NCBI RefSeq assembly: GCF_043643765.1 | Contig: NZ_JBHZSP010000002.1 | Location: 1-64,000, forward strand | Direction: 5' to 3' | Length of the DNA stretch: 64,000 nt | Source of the DNA: Marinomonas posidonica_A | Lineage (GTDB): Bacteria; Pseudomonadota; Gammaproteobacteria; Pseudomonadales; Marinomonadaceae | Shown: one piece after another, positions 8,144 through 16,864 of the stretch | Layout: each line of letters opens with the position of its first letter | Numbering within the stretch: the first letter of the stretch is position 1 | The notes under the pieces: generated by a model | What the model saw: the letters and a program-made list of their open reading frames with translations, nothing else | Told to the model about the DNA's origin: nothing | The model's database searches: none | Translations under genes and position numbers: made by a program

Positions 8144-11008
8144 TTAGCCTTCGTAGCTTTCAATCGGTGGACACTCGCAGAACAAGTTGCGGTCACCGTA
8201 AACATTGTCAATTCGGCCCACTGGCGGCCAATACTTTCGAGCTTTAATCCAAGCCAATGGATAGGCTGCTTCTTCGCGAGTGTAACCATGGCTCCAATCC
8301 GCTGCTAACAAGCTTGCCGCTGTATGTGGGGCGTTAACAAGTGGGTTGTCCTCTAAGTTCCATTCGCCAGCTTGAACCCTACTAATTTCTTTGCGAATTT
8401 GAATCATAGCGTCACAAAAACGATCCAGTTCTTCAAGGTTTTCGGATTCTGTTGGCTCAATCATCAAGGTGCCAGCCACAGGGAAAGACATGGTAGGCGC
8501 ATGGAAACCAAAGTCCATCAGGCGTTTAGCAATGTCTTCTTCTGAAATGCCAGATTCTGCTTTTAACGGACGTATGTCGATGATGCATTCGTGAGCAACT
8601 GTATTGTTTTTGCCTGTATAAAGTACAGGGTAGTGCTCACCAAGACGTTTGGCCACATAGTTGGCGTTCAAGATGGCGTTATAGGTCGCATCTTTTAAGC
8701 CTTGATCGCCCATCATTTTGATGTACATCCATGTAATTACAAGAATGCTGGCACTGCCGTAAGGGGCGGCAGATACAGCGCCATGTTGTTCTTCCATGTC
8801 CAGAACAGGGCTAATAGTGTGACCTGGTAAGAAAGGTGCAAGGTGTGATTTCACACCAATTGGTCCCATGCCTGGGCCACCACCACCGTGTGGTATACAG
8901 AAAGTTTTGTGCAAGTTTAGGTGAGATACATCGCCTCCAAAGCTGCCTGGAGGGGCAATGCCAACCAAAGCATTAAGGTTAGCGCCATCAATGTAAACTT
9001 GACCGCCGTATTTGTGTACTGTGTCGCATACTTCACGAATGTGCTCTTCAAACACGCCGTGAGTAGAAGGGTAGGTGGCCATGATGCAGCTAAGTTGATC
9101 TGCGTATTTTTCTGCTTTTTCCGCCAGGTCGGACAAGTCAATGTTGCCGTTTTCATCGCATTTCACAATGACGACCTTCATTCCGGCAAGAGCGGCCGAA
9201 GCGGGATTAGTGCCGTGGGCCGAACTCGGGATCAGACACACATCACGATCATGATCGCCGCGTGATTTATGGTACTTGTCAATAGCGACTAAACCAGCAT
9301 ATTCACCTTGAGCGCCAGAGTTAGGTTGTAAGGAAACCGTATCATAACCTGTGGCTTTAGAGAGCATGGCAATCAGCTCTTGTAGCAAGGCGTGATAGCC
9401 AGTCACTTGGTTGTCAGGTGCAAATGGGTGAATGCGGCCAAATTCGGCCCAAGTTACAGGAATCATTTCAGAAGCGGCGTTCAGCTTCATGGTGCATGAA
9501 CCTAGTGGAATCATGCTTTGATTAAGCGCGATATCTTTGACTTCAAGCTGATGCATGTAGCGCATTAGCTCGGTTTCGCTGTGATGACTGTTGAATACAG
9601 GGTGGGTCAGAATCTCGTCTTGGCGTAATAGGTTGTCAGCAATACCAAAGCGAATCTCCATGTTGGCAATGCTATCAACATCAGTTATCACGCCAAAACA
9701 CGCTAAGATATCGACGATATCTTGTGGTTTGGTTGTTTCGTTTAAGGCGATGGATAAGCTGTTGTCACTGGCACGATAGAAGTTCATCAACTTTGCTTGT
9801 GCTTTGTCATAGATAGCTTGCGTTTTATCGCCGGTTTCAATAATGAGTGTGTCAAAATGACTGGTATTGCTACTAAAACCATTAGCTTGCAATTGAGTGG
9901 CAAGGAGGTGTGTTAGTCCTGCAACGCGAGAGGCAATTTTCTTAAGACCGTCTGGTCCGTGATAAACCGCGTAAAAGCTGGCCATCATAGCGAGCAGGGC
10001 TTGTGCCGTACAAATGTTGGACGTGGCTTTCTCGCGACGAATGTGTTGTTCACGAGTCTGCATCGCCATACGCAGGGCTGGCTGATCGTGGCTGTCTTTG
10101 GAAACACCGATGACGCGACCGGGCATGGAGCGCTTAAATGCGTCTTTTGTCGCAAGGAAGGCTGCGTGTGGGCCACCAAAGCCCATTGGTACACCGAAAC
10201 GTTGGGCGCTACCAAAGACAATGTCTGCACTCATGTCGCCTGGGGATTTTAGCAAGACAAGAGAGAGTAGGTCGACGGCCACACTGACGAGGGCTTTTTG
10301 TTCGTGAGCGGCCGCAATGAAAGGGGCCAAGTCGTTTACTTTACCATCGATGCCTGGATACTGAACGATGGCGCCGAAGACATCGTGATCATTCAGTTTT
10401 TCTAGCTCATCCACCACCACGTCAATACCGAGTAATTCAGCACGAGTTTTCACCACATCAATGGTCTGTGGCAAACAATGATCGGCCACAAAGAGTAAAT
10501 TGCTTTTCTTTCGGTTAGAGCGCTTCATTAGCGTCATGGCTTCCGCGGCAGCGGTCGCTTCGTCCAACAATGATGCGTTGGAGATCTCCATCCCTGTTAG
10601 GTCAATAATAACTTGCTGGAAGTTTAGTAGTGCTTCCAGACGACCTTGTGATATCTCAGGCTGGTAAGGTGTGTAAGCGGTATACCAACCTGGGTTTTCT
10701 AATAGGTTTCGTAAAATAGGTGATGGCACAAACGTATCGTGATAACCCATGCCTATAAAAGAACGTGCGACTTTGTTTTGTTGTGCAATGGCTTTAAGTT
10801 CGACTAAGGCATCGTTTTCGCTGACTGCTTGAGCACTTAAGTCTAAGTTTGCTTGGCGAATGGCCTCAGGAACCGTTTTTTCAATCAATTCATCGAGATC
10901 GCTTGCGCCAATGGTGGTCAGCATTTTAGCTTGTTCTTGGCTATCTGGTCCGATATGGCGAGCGATGAATTCGTCGTTGTTCAACAAATCGCGGATGCAC
11001 GATGTCAT
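8144..11008 (-). CDS. gcvP: Glycine dehydrogenase (decarboxylating), P-protein
   Basis: GcvP is the PLP-dependent subunit that decarboxylates glycine and loads the aminomethyl group onto the lipoyl arm of GcvH. At 954 residues it is the usual full-length single-chain form, with two homologous halves. The PLP lysine is in LNLHKTFCIPHGGGGPG in the C-terminal half. The ATG at 11008 starts MTSCIRDLL and fits the family. It is the last gene of glyA-gcvH-gcvP and is separated from gcvH by an 86-base gap with a hairpin. Control is probably shared with glyA through the palindromes at 12970 and 13137. Confidence 0.97.
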   Translation of the reverse strand: MTSCIRDLLNNDEFIARHIGPDSQEQAKMLTTIGASDLDELIEKTVPEAIRQANLDLSAQAVSENDALVELKAIAQQNKVARSFIGMGYHDTFVPSPILRNLLENPGWYTAYTPYQPEISQGRLEALLNFQQVIIDLTGMEISNASLLDEATAAAEAMTLMKRSNRKKSNLLFVADHCLPQTIDVVKTRAELLGIDVVVDELEKLNDHDVFGAIVQYPGIDGKVNDLAPFIAAAHEQKALVSVAVDLLSLVLLKSPGDMSADIVFGSAQRFGVPMGFGGPHAAFLATKDAFKRSMPGRVIGVSKDSHDQPALRMAMQTREQHIRREKATSNICTAQALLAMMASFYAVYHGPDGLKKIASRVAGLTHLLATQLQANGFSSNTSHFDTLIIETGDKTQAIYDKAQAKLMNFYRASDNSLSIALNETTKPQDIVDILACFGVITDVDSIANMEIRFGIADNLLRQDEILTHPVFNSHHSETELMRYMHQLEVKDIALNQSMIPLGSCTMKLNAASEMIPVTWAEFGRIHPFAPDNQVTGYHALLQELIAMLSKATGYDTVSLQPNSGAQGEYAGLVAIDKYHKSRGDHDRDVCLIPSSAHGTNPASAALAGMKVVIVKCDENGNIDLSDLAEKAEKYADQLSCIMATYPSTHGVFEEHIREVCDTVHKYGGQVYIDGANLNALVGIAPPGSFGGDVSHLNLHKTFCIPHGGGGPGMGPIGVKSHLAPFLPGHTISPVLDMEEQHGAVSAAPYGSASILVITWMYIKMMGDQGLKDATYNAILNANYVAKRLGEHYPVLYTGKNNTVAHECIIDIRPLKAESGISEEDIAKRLMDFGFHAPTMSFPVAGTLMIEPTESENLEELDRFCDAMIQIRKEISRVQAGEWNLEDNPLVNAPHTAASLLAADWSHGYTREEAAYPLAWIKARKYWPPVGRIDNVYGDRNLFCECPPIESYEG

Positions 11009-11046
11009 AGTTCAATCACCTATTAAAAGAAGAGAAGAGAGAATAT

Positions 11047-11070
11047 GCTCTTTCATGGTGATGAAAGAGC
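11047..11070 (-). other. Intercistronic hairpin between gcvH and gcvP
   Basis: A perfect 10-bp stem (11047-11056 with 11061-11070) closes a 4-base loop. There is no following T-tract, so it is not a normal terminator. It could stabilise the upstream gcvH message or set the relative amounts of H and P protein. Confidence 0.5.
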
Positions 11071-11094
11071 AGGGCAGTTCGAATGTGAGTCTAA

Positions 11095-11478
11095 TTACTC
11101 AATAGAGTCAGCGTAGCCTGATGCATTGAGTAATTTATCAAGATCAGTTGGGTCACTAAGTTTGATTTTAGCAATCCAAGCGCCTTCATAAGGCTCTTCG
11201 TTGATTAGCTCAGGCGCATCTTCTAGAGCTTCATTGACTTCAACGATTTCACCATTGACTGGGGCGTAAATATCCGATGCCGCTTTTACCGATTCAACTA
11301 GTGAAAATTGCTCTGAAGCCATTGTGGCTGCACCTACTTCAGGTAATTCGACGTAAACAACATCGCCAAGCAAGTCTTGTGCATGATCCGTAATACCAAC
11401 TGTGACAGTGCCATCACCATTGTCTAGAACCCACTCATGTGAATCGGCGTATTTTAAATTTTCTGGGATAGTGCTCAT
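11095..11478 (-). CDS. gcvH: Glycine cleavage system H protein
   Basis: GcvH carries the lipoyl arm that shuttles the aminomethyl group between the P, T and L proteins. The ATG at 11478 gives 127 residues starting MSTIPENLKYADSHEWV, as is usual; the frame stays open upstream but without family support. The lipoylated lysine is in VESVKAAS. AGAGG lies just upstream of the start. The gene follows glyA, but an intrinsic terminator stands in the 55-base gap, so expression may depend on read-through. Confidence 0.96.
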   Translation of the reverse strand: MSTIPENLKYADSHEWVLDNGDGTVTVGITDHAQDLLGDVVYVELPEVGAATMASEQFSLVESVKAASDIYAPVNGEIVEVNEALEDAPELINEEPYEGAWIAKIKLSDPTDLDKLLNASGYADSIE

Positions 11479-11493
11479 CTGTTGTTTGCCTCT

Positions 11494-11528
11494 TAAAAAA
11501 ATACCCAAGAGGAAGTCCCCTTGGGTAT
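11494..11528 (-). terminator. Intrinsic terminator or attenuator between glyA and gcvH
   Basis: On the minus strand a stem (11520-11528 with 11501-11509, perfect 9 bp, extendable inward) is followed by a run of about seven T (11495-11501). It begins six bases after the glyA stop, and the gcvH ribosome binding site follows directly. It should stop much of the glyA transcription before gcvH. Confidence 0.75.
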
Positions 11529-11533
11529 GTTGA

Positions 11534-12811
11534 TTAGCGGTAAAGTGGGAAGCGTTTGCAAAGTTCTTTCACTTCTGCAAGTACGCGAGCTTCTACTTCA
11601 GGATTGCCTTCTGGCATTGCCACTAGGCCATCAAGAACATCACTGATTAGGTGACCCACTTTGCGGAATTCTTCTTCACCAAATCCACGAGAAGTCGCAG
11701 CAGGTGTACCAATACGGATACCCGATGTGATCATTGGCTTCTCAGTGTCAAATGGAATGCCATTTTTGTTACAAGTGATACCAGCACGTTCAAGTGCTTT
11801 ATCGGCCATATTACCTTTGATGCCTTTCGGACGTAGGTCAACCAGCATTAGGTGGTTATCGGTACCACCAGTGACCACATCACAACCACGTTCAATCATC
11901 ACTTCAGCCAAAACCTTGGCGTTAGTAACCACTTGATCAATGTAAGTTTTGAACTCAGGTTTCAATGCTTCACCGAATGCCACGGCTTTACCGGCAATCA
12001 CGTGCATTAGTGGACCACCTTGGTAACCTGGGAATACAGCAGAGTTGATTTTTTTGCCCAAATCCAAGTCGTTAGACAAAATCATGCCGCCACGAGGGCC
12101 GCGCAATGTTTTGTGAGTCGTTGTTGTCACAACGTGAGCGTGTGGTAGTGGTGAAGGGTGAGCACCTGTGGCAACAAGACCAGCGATGTGAGCCATGTCG
12201 ACAAATAAGTAAGCACCAACCTTGTCAGCAATTTCACGAAAACGTTTGAAATCGATAACGCGAGGAATCGCGGAACCACCAGCGATGATCATTTTAGGTT
12301 TGCATTCTAATGCTTGTGCTTCGATAGCATCGTAGTCAATTAATAGCGTATCAGGGTTGACTTGATATTGAACCGCATTAAACCATTTACCAGATTGAGC
12401 TGGTGGCGCACCGTGTGTTAAGTGACCGCCTGCATCAAGTGACATACCAAGAATGGTGTCGCCTGGTTGTAATAGTGCTAGCATAACTGCGCCGTTTGCT
12501 TGTGCTCCTGAGTGAGGCTGAACATTGGCAAATTCACAGTTAAACAATTGCTTGGCACGGTCAATAGCCAATTGCTCAGTCACGTCAACCGCTTCACAGC
12601 CACCGTAATAGCGACGGTTTGGGTAACCTTCCGCGTATTTGTTTGTCAGCACAGAACCTTGCGCTTCAAGTACGGCTTTTGAAGTGATGTTTTCAGAGGC
12701 AATTAACTCAATGCCAGTTTCTTGGCGTTCTTGCTCTTCTGTAATCGTTGCATAAAGCTCAGGATCTCGCTCGGCGAGAGTTTGGCTGAAAAAGGCTTCG
12801 GTGTTGGCCAT
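11534..12811 (-). CDS. glyA: Serine hydroxymethyltransferase
   Basis: GlyA interconverts serine and glycine using tetrahydrofolate and PLP; it uses the methylene-THF that the glycine cleavage system makes. The ATG at 12811 (MANTEAFFSQTLAERDPELY) gives 425 residues, with AGAGGAAA 15-8 bases upstream. The PLP lysine is in VTTTTHKTLRGPRGG. Clustering with gcvHP, instead of standing alone as in E. coli, suggests a dedicated glycine-catabolic or one-carbon copy. Whether the genome has a second glyA cannot be seen here. Its promoter region contains a 16-bp palindrome 159 bases upstream of the start. Confidence 0.96.
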   Translation of the reverse strand: MANTEAFFSQTLAERDPELYATITEEQERQETGIELIASENITSKAVLEAQGSVLTNKYAEGYPNRRYYGGCEAVDVTEQLAIDRAKQLFNCEFANVQPHSGAQANGAVMLALLQPGDTILGMSLDAGGHLTHGAPPAQSGKWFNAVQYQVNPDTLLIDYDAIEAQALECKPKMIIAGGSAIPRVIDFKRFREIADKVGAYLFVDMAHIAGLVATGAHPSPLPHAHVVTTTTHKTLRGPRGGMILSNDLDLGKKINSAVFPGYQGGPLMHVIAGKAVAFGEALKPEFKTYIDQVVTNAKVLAEVMIERGCDVVTGGTDNHLMLVDLRPKGIKGNMADKALERAGITCNKNGIPFDTEKPMITSGIRIGTPAATSRGFGEEEFRKVGHLISDVLDGLVAMPEGNPEVEARVLAEVKELCKRFPLYR

Positions 12812-12969
12812 GGGGAAATTTCCTCTTAAATAAACATGTATGCCCATAAGACAATGAGTCTTCGCTATAATAACACTTTGGCAGTCTAAGGTGATGAAAA
12901 AAGATCATCTTTCTTAGAGCGTCAGTCATTGTCCTGTTCACGTCAATTTTTGCTTATCATAATCAAAAA

Positions 12970-12985
12970 GTTTCCAATTGGAAAC
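12970..12985. promoter_or_regulatory. Palindromic operator, copy 1 (GTTTCCAATTGGAAAC)
   Basis: This is a perfect 16-bp palindrome in the 372-base region between divergent glyA and gcvT. An identical copy lies at 13137-13152, and I noticed no further copy in the window. Perfect symmetry, duplication and position point to a dimeric regulator. I do not recognise the cognate protein. Confidence 0.75.
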
Positions 12986-13046
12986 ATGAAAAACTTACTT
13001 ACACCAAAAAAATGTTTGATCATTCTATTTGACCGAATGGTCTGAT

Positions 13047-13074
13047 TTGTTATCTATCTTGTACGCTGTAATAT
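13047..13074 (+). promoter_or_regulatory. Candidate sigma-70 promoter of gcvT
   Basis: TTGTTA (13047-13052) and TAATAT (13069-13074) are separated by 16 bases. Transcription would begin near 13081, placing the second palindrome at about +57 and the first about 100 bases upstream. Confidence 0.5.
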
Positions 13075-13136
13075 GGTGGTTGGTTTAAATAAAAGCTGAA
13101 TGGCACTTGTCAACACCGCTGCCTTTTGGGTAACCT

Positions 13137-13152
13137 GTTTCCAATTGGAAAC
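13137..13152. promoter_or_regulatory. Palindromic operator, copy 2 (GTTTCCAATTGGAAAC)
   Basis: This copy is identical to the one at 12970-12985 and starts 167 bases after it, close to 16 helical turns. It ends 31 bases before the gcvT ATG. The spacing suits DNA looping or cooperative binding over both divergent promoters. Confidence 0.75.
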
Positions 13153-13183
13153 TTTCTCAAACAAGAATCTTGCAGGTAATAAA

Positions 13184-14284
13184 ATGAAACGTACTGCCTT
13201 ATATGAACAGCATATTGCTAGTGATGCCAGAATGGTTGAGTTCGCAGGTTACGAGATGCCTGTGCAGTATCCACTAGGTGTAAAAAAAGAACATTTGTGG
13301 ACACGAGAGCAGGCAGGGTTATTTGATGTATCCCATATGGGGCAGGTTATTTTAAAAGGTGCGAATGTTAAATCTGAGCTTGAGACAATCTTACCTGTTG
13401 ACGTACTTGGCTTGGCAGAAGGTATGCAGAGATATGGCATGTTTACTACTCAACAAGGTGGGATTGCTGATGATCTAATGTTTGCTAATTGGGGTGACAA
13501 GGTATTTATGGTGGTAAATGCGGCTTGTAAAGAGCAGGACATTGCTTACCTAAAAAGCCAATTAACCACATCAGAGGTGGAAGTGGTTGAAGATCGTGCC
13601 TTGTTGGCTATTCAAGGTCCTAAAGCCCGTGATGTATTTTCTCGCCTTGTGCCGGACGCGGCTCAAATGACCTTTATGCAGAGCTTGGTATTTACTTGGC
13701 AAGGGGTCGAGCTTTGGGTGAGTTGTTCTGGCTACACAGGAGAAGATGGCTACGAAATTTCGGTTCCTAACGAGCATGCTGCAGAATTTGCGCAAGCTTT
13801 GCTGTCTCAGAATGAAGTCGAATGGATTGGTCTTGGGGCGCGTGATTCTCTTAGACTGGAAGCGGGCTTATGTTTATATGGTCATGATCTTGATACCAAT
13901 ACCACTCCTGTTGAAGCGTCTTTAAACTGGGCAATTCAAAAAGTTCGCCGTTCAGGCGGGGAGCGTGCAGGGCAATTTGTTGGTGCGGATATCATTCTGC
14001 CTCAGTTTGAACAAAAGCCAGCGAAAAAACGAGTTGGTTATCTTGTAGATGGTAGAGCGCCTGTACGTGAAGGGGTTGAACTGGTGACAGCAGATGGTAG
14101 TAAAGTAGGTCAGGTTACCAGTGGTGGCTTTTCTCCAAGTTTGTCTCAGCCCATTCTAATGGCTTATGTTTCAACTTCGGTTCTTGATTCAGGTGACGCT
14201 GTTTTTGCAGAGATGCGCGGTAAGCAAGTGGCTTTAACGCAAGCAAGCATGCCTTTTGTGCCATCTCGATACTATCGTGGTTAA
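13184..14284 (+). CDS. gcvT: Aminomethyltransferase, glycine cleavage T protein
   Basis: GcvT transfers the methylene group from aminomethyl-GcvH to tetrahydrofolate and releases ammonia. The ATG at 13184 (MKRTALYEQHIASDARMVEF) gives 366 residues, with AGG nine bases upstream. The open frame extends to 13100, but that stretch contains the operator palindrome and is unlikely to be translated. The folate-binding fold signatures GLFDVSHMGQ and SGYTGEDGYEI are present. It is transcribed away from glyA-gcvH-gcvP, so the four-gene function is split over two divergent units with one control region. Confidence 0.96.
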   Translation: MKRTALYEQHIASDARMVEFAGYEMPVQYPLGVKKEHLWTREQAGLFDVSHMGQVILKGANVKSELETILPVDVLGLAEGMQRYGMFTTQQGGIADDLMFANWGDKVFMVVNAACKEQDIAYLKSQLTTSEVEVVEDRALLAIQGPKARDVFSRLVPDAAQMTFMQSLVFTWQGVELWVSCSGYTGEDGYEISVPNEHAAEFAQALLSQNEVEWIGLGARDSLRLEAGLCLYGHDLDTNTTPVEASLNWAIQKVRRSGGERAGQFVGADIILPQFEQKPAKKRVGYLVDGRAPVREGVELVTADGSKVGQVTSGGFSPSLSQPILMAYVSTSVLDSGDAVFAEMRGKQVALTQASMPFVPSRYYRG

Positions 14285-14319
14285 ATTCGTTTCCCCGTAA
14301 TCAGGTTTATAATCTGGTG

Positions 14320-14358
14320 ATGCGTCATGTAGAGGGTGTCTTTACATGGCGCATTTTT
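14320..14358 (+). terminator. Terminator of gcvT
   Basis: A 12-bp stem (14320-14331 with 14343-14354, one G-T pair) is followed by TTTT, 36 bases after the gcvT stop. Confidence 0.8.
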
Positions 14359-14398
14359 ATTTGTTGTGTGATAATTCTGATTTTTTGGAGAGTCTGTA

Positions 14399-14941
14399 TT
14401 GGCAAGTGTTACTCAACTTGTTGCAGCCTTTGATGCCTGCTTTTTATCGTCTTTTAATACCCGTTTGATTGGTTATGCCGATGAACCCTTGTATCTTCCG
14501 GCGACCTCGAATGAGCCTGCAAAAATTTTATTCCGTCTGGATTACGTATCAAGCGCCTTACATGAGATCAGTCATTGGTGTATTGCAGGCGCTGAGCGTC
14601 GTCGTCTAGAAGATTATGGTTATTGGTATGAATCTGACGCCCGTAATCTAACGACGCAAAAACAATTTGAACAGGTAGAGGTCAAACCTCAGGCAATCGA
14701 ATGTCTTTTGCATTGGGCGGCTGGATTGGATTTTCGGGTCAGTGTGGACAATTTAGCCTTACCTGAATACGATTTTTTGCCCTTCGAGCAAGCCGTTATG
14801 CGTCAAGTTGATTGCTATATAAATGAAGGAAACTTGCCTGAAAGGGCTTTGTTGTTTTTGCGCTATTTACTAGCACAACGCCATCCTAATCAAGATTTGA
14901 GTGAGTTTTTAAAGCAAACATATGAAGATTATTGCAGATGA
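14399..14941 (+). CDS. epmC: Elongation factor P hydroxylase
   Basis: EpmC hydroxylates the beta-lysyl-modified lysine of elongation factor P, the last step of the EpmA-EpmB-EpmC pathway. The 180-residue protein has the family core SALHEISHWCIAG, with His and Glu likely to bind iron. The first codon appears to be TTG (14399), preceded by GGAGAG at 14386-14391; no in-frame ATG fits the conserved N-terminus. Its last 20 bases overlap pdxB, so the two are translationally coupled. epmA, epmB and efp are not in the window. Confidence 0.88.
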   Translation: MASVTQLVAAFDACFLSSFNTRLIGYADEPLYLPATSNEPAKILFRLDYVSSALHEISHWCIAGAERRRLEDYGYWYESDARNLTTQKQFEQVEVKPQAIECLLHWAAGLDFRVSVDNLALPEYDFLPFEQAVMRQVDCYINEGNLPERALLFLRYLLAQRHPNQDLSEFLKQTYEDYCR

Positions 14942-16052
14942 GAACATGCCTAAGGTGGAAGCATTATTTTCACATTTAGGTGAAGTGACTTTAGTAAATG
15001 GCCGTAACTTAACTCATGAGCAAGTTAAGCAGGCAGATATTTTACTGGTGAGGTCTGTTACTAAGGTAAATAAAGCCTTGCTAGAAGGAAGTGGAATTCG
15101 CTTCGTGGGTAGCGCGACAATTGGTGTTGATCATATTGATTTAGATTATCTTGTGCGAAAAGGCATTCAATTTTCTAGTGCGCCTGGATGCAATGCTCAG
15201 GCTGTGGCCGATTACGTCTTCAGTGGCTTAAGTCATTTATACCTTACTAAGGGTGTGAAATGGCTAGACCGGAAAATTGGCATAATTGGCTTTGGCAATG
15301 TGGGTAAAACCGTCTATCAAAGATTTAAAGCGCTAGGTTGTGATGTTTGTGTTTATGATCCATTAAAGCAGCGTGAGGATCATGAAGCAGCCAATTTTGT
15401 TTCTTTAACGGATGTCTTGTCTTGTCAAGTTGTTTCTCTGCACGCTCCATTGACGAAAACTGGGGAATATCCAACGGTTGATATGATCAGTGCGGCAGAG
15501 CTTCAACAGCTGGCGGCCGACAGTATTATTATTTCGGCTGGTCGAGGCGGTGTAATAAACGAATCGGCTCTGATAGCGCGATATCATGAATTAAAAGGTC
15601 AGTTGCATCTGGTTATGGATGTCTGGGATGGTGAGCCGAGTATCAATCCATCTTTATTGTCGATTGTCGATGTCGCCACGCCACACATAGCGGGGTACAG
15701 TAAACAGGGGCGTGAGAAGGGTAGCTGGATGGTTTATCAAGCATTGTGTGAATTTCTACAGCAACCAACAAAACTTGCCTATAAAGACGCTATCAGTGCA
15801 GGAAACATTACATCAATTCAATTGTATGACGGTGTTTGTAAAGAAGAAATGCTGGCGAGAAGCATGCATGCCCTTTATGATGTGGCTAGAGATGATGCTC
15901 GTTTAAGGTATCAATATCGACAAAATACAAAAGAGAACATATTTGATTGGCTTAGAAAAAACTACGTAGAACGTGATGAATTTAATACTTGTCAGGTGAA
16001 ACATAATTCTGAGCAGGCTAGTTTGACAGCAGTTGGCTTCAATCAATCATAA
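14922..16052 (+). CDS. pdxB: Erythronate-4-phosphate dehydrogenase
   Basis: PdxB oxidises 4-phosphoerythronate in the DXP-dependent route to pyridoxal phosphate. The 376-residue protein is a D-isomer-specific 2-hydroxyacid dehydrogenase: substrate-binding N-terminus, NAD-binding GIIGFGNVGKTVYQ, then SAGRGGVINESAL, DVWDGEP and TPHIAGYS, which hold the Arg/Glu/His catalytic set. The C-terminal dimerisation domain of PdxB is present. The start lies inside epmC. Its product, PLP, is the cofactor of GcvP, GlyA, AlaA and PabC encoded nearby. Confidence 0.95.
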   Translation: MKIIADENMPKVEALFSHLGEVTLVNGRNLTHEQVKQADILLVRSVTKVNKALLEGSGIRFVGSATIGVDHIDLDYLVRKGIQFSSAPGCNAQAVADYVFSGLSHLYLTKGVKWLDRKIGIIGFGNVGKTVYQRFKALGCDVCVYDPLKQREDHEAANFVSLTDVLSCQVVSLHAPLTKTGEYPTVDMISAAELQQLAADSIIISAGRGGVINESALIARYHELKGQLHLVMDVWDGEPSINPSLLSIVDVATPHIAGYSKQGREKGSWMVYQALCEFLQQPTKLAYKDAISAGNITSIQLYDGVCKEEMLARSMHALYDVARDDARLRYQYRQNTKENIFDWLRKNYVERDEFNTCQVKHNSEQASLTAVGFNQS

Positions 16053-16070
16053 AAAATACTAAGGTAAAGC

Positions 16071-16787
16071 ATGGCTGGAGTAATGCAGGTTGATTTAGGC
16101 GACCTTGACGTGCCCATTGGTACGAGTGTGCAATTAGAATTTATTTCACCGCCAGGTCGTCATATGGTGAAAGTGTTGGGGAATCTCCCAGGCGTTTCTT
16201 TGATTCTATCTTGTCCAAAATTAAATGGTAAAAATATTCTGGTTCGTGATAGTCAGGTTGTTAATGTACGATTAATGTTAAGTACTCATGTGTGTGCGTT
16301 TTCCAGTAAGGTCGCAAAAAGTTTTCTGGAGCCGGCCGCTCATCTGCATATTGCTTATCCAAGCTATGTCGAAGCGTCCGAAGTGCGACAAGCCGTGCGG
16401 GTTGAAACGAGGCTGATTAGTAATGTTGAAGGGGACGATAGCGATACTTCTATTCCTGACGCTTCTTCTGCCATTATTACTGATTTAAGTTATGGTGGTG
16501 CCAAGCTGATTTCAAAAGAGGATTTCGGCGCTGTCAGTCAGACCATGAAAATGGCATGCAACGTGAAAGTCGGTCCTTATTCTCAACTGTTGAAATTGGA
16601 TTGTGAAATTCGTTCACAAGAGATTCAGATGTTGGAGCAGGTTCAAGCGAGCATGATTGACAATGAATTTCTTACCCGAATGGGGGTGGAATATTTTTAC
16701 GTCTATGGGGTCCGATTTGTGAACCTTTCTAAGGAAAATGGTATTCCGCTTATGGCCTTTATATTGGATACGTTAAAGAAAAAATAA
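16071..16787 (+). CDS. PilZ-domain protein (YcgR-like cyclic-di-GMP receptor)
   Basis: This 238-residue protein has an N-terminal beta-rich YcgR-type domain (about 10-100) and a PilZ domain. The PilZ motif is visible as RQAVRVETR followed by DLSYGGAKL, the RxxxR and D/NxSxxG elements that bind cyclic-di-GMP. Such proteins couple cyclic-di-GMP to flagellar braking or surface behaviour. It starts 18 bases after pdxB and ends at a strong terminator, so it probably shares the epmC-pdxB transcript. The downstream target is not evident. Confidence 0.82.
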   Translation: MAGVMQVDLGDLDVPIGTSVQLEFISPPGRHMVKVLGNLPGVSLILSCPKLNGKNILVRDSQVVNVRLMLSTHVCAFSSKVAKSFLEPAAHLHIAYPSYVEASEVRQAVRVETRLISNVEGDDSDTSIPDASSAIITDLSYGGAKLISKEDFGAVSQTMKMACNVKVGPYSQLLKLDCEIRSQEIQMLEQVQASMIDNEFLTRMGVEYFYVYGVRFVNLSKENGIPLMAFILDTLKKK

Positions 16788-16816
16788 TGACCATAAGTGG
16801 CCCATCAGTATTACAA

Positions 16817-16846
16817 AAAAATGCCAGCAATTTTGCTGGCATTTTT
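16817..16846. terminator. Bidirectional terminator between the PilZ gene and htpX
   Basis: A 14-bp stem (16817-16830 with 16833-16846) with A and T runs on either side serves both convergent genes. Confidence 0.9.
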
Positions 16847-16864
16847 GTCTTTGTGCTATGTCGG

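Noticed and set aside
12812..13183. Glycine riboswitch before glyA or gcvT
   Set aside because: I looked for the tandem aptamer features and found none; the region instead holds the palindromes.
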